This document shows positions 49,285 through 51,753 of a DNA stretch of 51,753 nucleotides, piece after piece. The stretch is from assembly GCA_030651695.1 (NCBI GenBank), contig JAUSCD010000032.1, positions 1 through 51,753 of the forward strand, in the 5' to 3' direction. The first letter of the stretch is position 1, and each line of letters opens with the position of its first letter. The position numbers were made by a program, and so were the translations under genes. The DNA is from Pseudohongiella sp. Its GTDB lineage: Bacteria; Pseudomonadota; Gammaproteobacteria; Pseudomonadales; Pseudohongiellaceae. The notes beneath the pieces were generated by a model, which searched no databases, had not been told where the DNA came from, and was given only the letters and a program-made list of their open reading frames with translations.

Positions 49285-49337
49285 TGTTAAATTGCATCCA
49301 AATCTGACCCACCAATTGCACTGAAAATTGACCCGCC
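49285..49337. repeat. IS21 left end: terminal repeat and inner copy
   Basis: The terminal copy 49285-49313 begins TGTTAAATTGCATCC and the second copy 49313-49337 begins CAATTGCACTG. Both end TGACCC followed by CC-containing sequence. Confidence 0.85.
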
Positions 49338-49356
49338 TGTTGTGCCCAATTATGGT

Positions 49357-50130
49357 TTAGTTGTTCCTCTTTTTGCCAGCGTTTCCCTCCCTGTTTTGTT
49401 TCGTTGAATGTTTGAATCGATAACTGTCATTGCCGGTCTCGATGATGTGGCAGTGATGCGTCAGGCGATCCAATAAAGCGGTGGTCATCTTGGCGTCACC
49501 AAAGACAGTGGGCCATTCGGCAAAGCTCAGATTGGTGGTAATGATCAGACTGGTTTTTTCGTACAACTTGCTGAGCAGGTGGAACAGTAAAGCACCACCA
49601 GCCTGACTGAATGGCAAATAGCCAAGTTCGTCCAGGATCACCAGATCAGTATGCGTCAGGCGATTGGCAATTCGTCCTGCAGCACCTTGCTGTTTTTCCT
49701 GCTCCAGCGCATTAACTAATTCAATCGTGGACAGGAACCGAACGCGGTAGCGGTGGTGCTGGATAGCCTGCACACCCAAGGCGGTAGCCAGGTGTGTTTT
49801 ACCAGTGCCCGGTCCGCCAACGAGCACTAGGTTCTGTGTGTCCTCGATAAACTGACAGCGGTGCAACGAGCGGATCAAGGTTTCATCAACCGTACTTTGC
49901 GCGAAGTCGAAGCTGGCCAGATCCCGGTAGGCCGGAAAGCGGGCTGTCTTCATCTGATACTGTATGGAGCGCACGTCGCGTTCAGCCACTTCAGCCTTGA
50001 GCAGACTTTCCAGTATCGGTAATGCCTGCTGGTAAGCGGGCGAGGATTGGGCAGCCAGCTCATCAACACTTTGAGCCATGCCGAACAGCTTAAGTGACTT
50101 CAGGATACGCACCATGGCATCAGTGTTCAT
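49357..50130 (-). CDS. istB: IS21 helper ATPase IstB
   Basis: IstB is the AAA+ ATPase that assists IstA in target selection and strand transfer. This 257-residue protein has Walker [12 protein letters not shown] near residue 107, Walker [13 protein letters not shown] and sensor [13 protein letters not shown]. It overlaps the end of istA by 11 nt, typical of IS21 members. No frameshift is visible, so it seems functional. Confidence 0.95.
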   Translation of the reverse strand: MNTDAMVRILKSLKLFGMAQSVDELAAQSSPAYQQALPILESLLKAEVAERDVRSIQYQMKTARFPAYRDLASFDFAQSTVDETLIRSLHRCQFIEDTQNLVLVGGPGTGKTHLATALGVQAIQHHRYRVRFLSTIELVNALEQEKQQGAAGRIANRLTHTDLVILDELGYLPFSQAGGALLFHLLSKLYEKTSLIITTNLSFAEWPTVFGDAKMTTALLDRLTHHCHIIETGNDSYRFKHSTKQNREGNAGKKRNN

Positions 50131-51646
50131 GGCCCGGCCCTCGCAGATAATCGTAACGGGCGGTATTGGCTTGTGGCTCTGTTCTCAGCCGAAGCTGTTG
50201 TGGCGGCTCCAATGAGTCTGGTCTGGGTGCCTCATCCAGCCGGCTCAGACAGTTCAGCACATGCTGTTTGGAGGGCTGCTCACTGATCAGCGCTTGCTCA
50301 ACCGCGCGTTCAACAAGCCGTTCATCGTGCAACAAAACCAGCGCCAGTATCTCCACCATTTCCCGATCACCGCCTGGACGACGTAACAGTATTTGCTGCA
50401 AACGTTGGAAGCTGTCGGGCAGTTCGTTGAAGGGAGCCCCATTACGCAAGGCGCCCGGTTTGCGCTGAGCAACGGCCAGGTAATGGCGCCAGTTGTAAAC
50501 CGTTTTACCCTGCACACTGTGATCGCGGGTAAACACCCGGGTATGCTCCGCGACCACCTGTGCCTCAGCAACGATGATCAATTGCTGTGGGTATACGCGC
50601 AAGCTAATGACCCGGTTGGCGAAGCTGGCAGGCACGCTGTAGCGGTTGTGTTCGAAGGTGATCAGGCAGGTGGAAGATACCCGTTTGCTGAGTTCGATAA
50701 AGCCATCAAATGCCACCGGTTTTGGCATCAAGTGTGAGCGCTCCTCCAGCCAGCACTGTCCCAACGTGCGCTGCTTGTCTTCGGGATGCGCCTGTTCAAA
50801 CCAAAGCTGTTTGCAGCGCTCCTGTAGCCATATATTTAATGAGTCCAGTGAGTCAAAGGCCGGAGCATGTTGCCAAATACTGTGCCGGGCATCACGCACC
50901 GCTTTCTCAACCTGACCCTTCTCCCAACCGGAGGCCGGATTGCAGAACTGCGCCTCAAACAGGTAGTGACTGGCCATGGCCTCAAAGCGCTTATTAACCT
51001 GTCGCAACTTACCCCGGACAACTTTGTCGACAGCCGTCTTCATGTTGTCGTAGATGCCGCGCTCTGGCACACCGCCAAACAGCGCGAAGGCGTGTTCGTG
51101 TGCATCAAAAAGCATCTCATGGGTCTGCTGCAGATAGGCGCGCATGGCAAACACGCGGCTGTGGCTGAGCTTGGTATGCGCCACCTGCAGCTTTGTTTTT
51201 ACACCGGCCACCAGCGCCCAATCCTCGCTCCAGTCAAACTGGAAGGCTTCGCCGGGAGCAAAGCTCAACGGAATGTAGGCCTGCTTGTCAGCCTTCAGAG
51301 CCAGCTCCATTTGTTGGCGCCGCCAGTGCTTGGCAAAGGCAGCTACCCGATCATAAGAACCGTTGTACCCCAGTGGAATCAGGTCACGATACAACTGCTT
51401 GACGCTGCGACGGTTCTTGCGATGGCGCTTTGCCTCCCGATGCAACCAGCTGGTCAGTGTTGCCTCGTAATCGTCCAGCTTGGTGGGGGTTATGCGTTTG
51501 GGATAACGCGGTTCCAGTACCTGACTGGCCAGATATTTGCGGACCGTGTTACGCGAAAGTCCGGTACGCCTGGCGATGTCCCGGATGCCGATACCATCAC
51601 GATGATGCCAGCGTCGAATTACACTCAATAATGCCACGTTTATCAC
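50120..51646 (-). CDS. istA: IS21 transposase IstA
   Basis: IstA is the DDE transposase of the element. A helix-turn-helix starts the protein ([19 protein letters not shown]). The integrase-like core has the first Asp in [12 protein letters not shown], the second in [11 protein letters not shown] and the Glu in [13 protein letters not shown]. The protein is up to 508 residues. The first GTG (51646) touches the AGGAG; the next GTG at 51637 has better spacing (8 nt), so the protein may be three residues shorter. It appears intact. Confidence 0.94.
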   Translation of the reverse strand: MINVALLSVIRRWHHRDGIGIRDIARRTGLSRNTVRKYLASQVLEPRYPKRITPTKLDDYEATLTSWLHREAKRHRKNRRSVKQLYRDLIPLGYNGSYDRVAAFAKHWRRQQMELALKADKQAYIPLSFAPGEAFQFDWSEDWALVAGVKTKLQVAHTKLSHSRVFAMRAYLQQTHEMLFDAHEHAFALFGGVPERGIYDNMKTAVDKVVRGKLRQVNKRFEAMASHYLFEAQFCNPASGWEKGQVEKAVRDARHSIWQHAPAFDSLDSLNIWLQERCKQLWFEQAHPEDKQRTLGQCWLEERSHLMPKPVAFDGFIELSKRVSSTCLITFEHNRYSVPASFANRVISLRVYPQQLIIVAEAQVVAEHTRVFTRDHSVQGKTVYNWRHYLAVAQRKPGALRNGAPFNELPDSFQRLQQILLRRPGGDREMVEILALVLLHDERLVERAVEQALISEQPSKQHVLNCLSRLDEAPRPDSLEPPQQLRLRTEPQANTARYDYLRGPGHEH

Positions 51647-51688
51647 TCCTGAAACCCCCGCTCAATGGTCGCGAGGGTAGTGTTATAC

Positions 51689-51750
51689 GTGGGTCAATTT
51701 TCGATGCAATTCTTGGGGGAAAGTGGGTCACTTTTAAGTGCAATTCAACA
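51689..51750. repeat. IS21 right end: terminal repeat and inner copy
   Basis: The terminal copy is 51722-51750 (reverse complement begins TGTTGAATTGCAC) and the inner copy is 51689-51712. Both carry the AATTGCA...TGACCCAC unit seen at the left end. The sequence 51713-51721 links them. Confidence 0.85.
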
Positions 51751-51753
51751 GGT

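Larger units (their letters stand above)
49285..51750 (-). mobile_element. IS21-family insertion sequence
   Basis: The 2466-bp element starts TG and ends CA and carries istA and istB on the minus strand. Its imperfect terminal repeats (49285-49313 and 51722-51750) match at 22 of 29 positions (TGTTnAATTGCA...TGACCCAC). Each end has a second inner copy of the AATTGCA-AAAnTGACCC unit (49313-49337 and 51689-51712), the multiple transposase sites typical of IS21. It interrupts the integrase gene. The right flank has only three bases in the window. Confidence 0.93.

Overview
The window looks like chromosomal DNA of a free-living gammaproteobacterium, probably near the Pseudomonadales/Cellvibrionales branch. 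The evidence is the housekeeping gene order (trpF-trpB-trpA-accD-folC-dedD-cvpA-purF; lexA facing topA; exbB-exbD-msbA-lpxK-ycaR-kdsB-murB), the lolCDE set, and a full lipid A and Lol envelope toolkit. I cannot name a species. The window begins inside or at the edge of one repeated element and ends 3 bases past an IS21-type element, which fits a contig bounded by repeats.

Layout: 1-1163 holds an NAD(P)H oxidoreductase gene boxed between two inverted 183-bp nested-hairpin elements (A and B). 1279-9207 is trpFBA, accD, folC, a SPOR protein, cvpA and purF. 9234-9596 is yciH on the minus strand. 9659-16912 is a six-gene minus-strand MoxR/DUF58/vWA (Bat, aerotolerance-type) operon. 17108-18375 is pyrD plus a glutaredoxin-like gene. 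18395-18627 holds a second inverted pair of 93-bp hairpin elements (C and D). 18639-28531 carries tatD, ilvE, topA, lexA (with an SOS box), nagZ, hpt, a DUF1285 gene and etfBA. 28665-31778 is rne (RNase E) with a long leader region. 33001-36320 is lolCDE. 36448-47719 is comEC, exbBD, msbA, lpxK, ycaR, kdsB, murB, uvrC and pgsA. 47889-48231 is a tRNA Gly-Cys-Leu cluster. A tyrosine-recombinase gene follows tRNA-Leu and is cut off by an IS21-family insertion (istA/istB) that fills the rest.

The most unusual content is the hairpin family. A and B have the same length and layout and conserved unpaired segments, but their stems differ at about a dozen positions while staying paired. C and D show the same behaviour. 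Both pairs share an unpaired CAATCAG-type motif and a GGAGTG-type 5' flank, so I infer they are two size classes of one family of structured repeats. Nothing here shows what they do; a mobile REP-like DNA hairpin or a structured RNA are the leading options.

Functionally, most of the window is core metabolism and envelope biogenesis. trp, accD, folC and purF supply tryptophan, malonyl-CoA, folates and purines. lolCDE, msbA, lpxK, kdsB and pgsA build the envelope. lexA, topA and uvrC serve DNA maintenance. The accessory parts are the hairpin elements and the tRNA-linked island edge at the right end.
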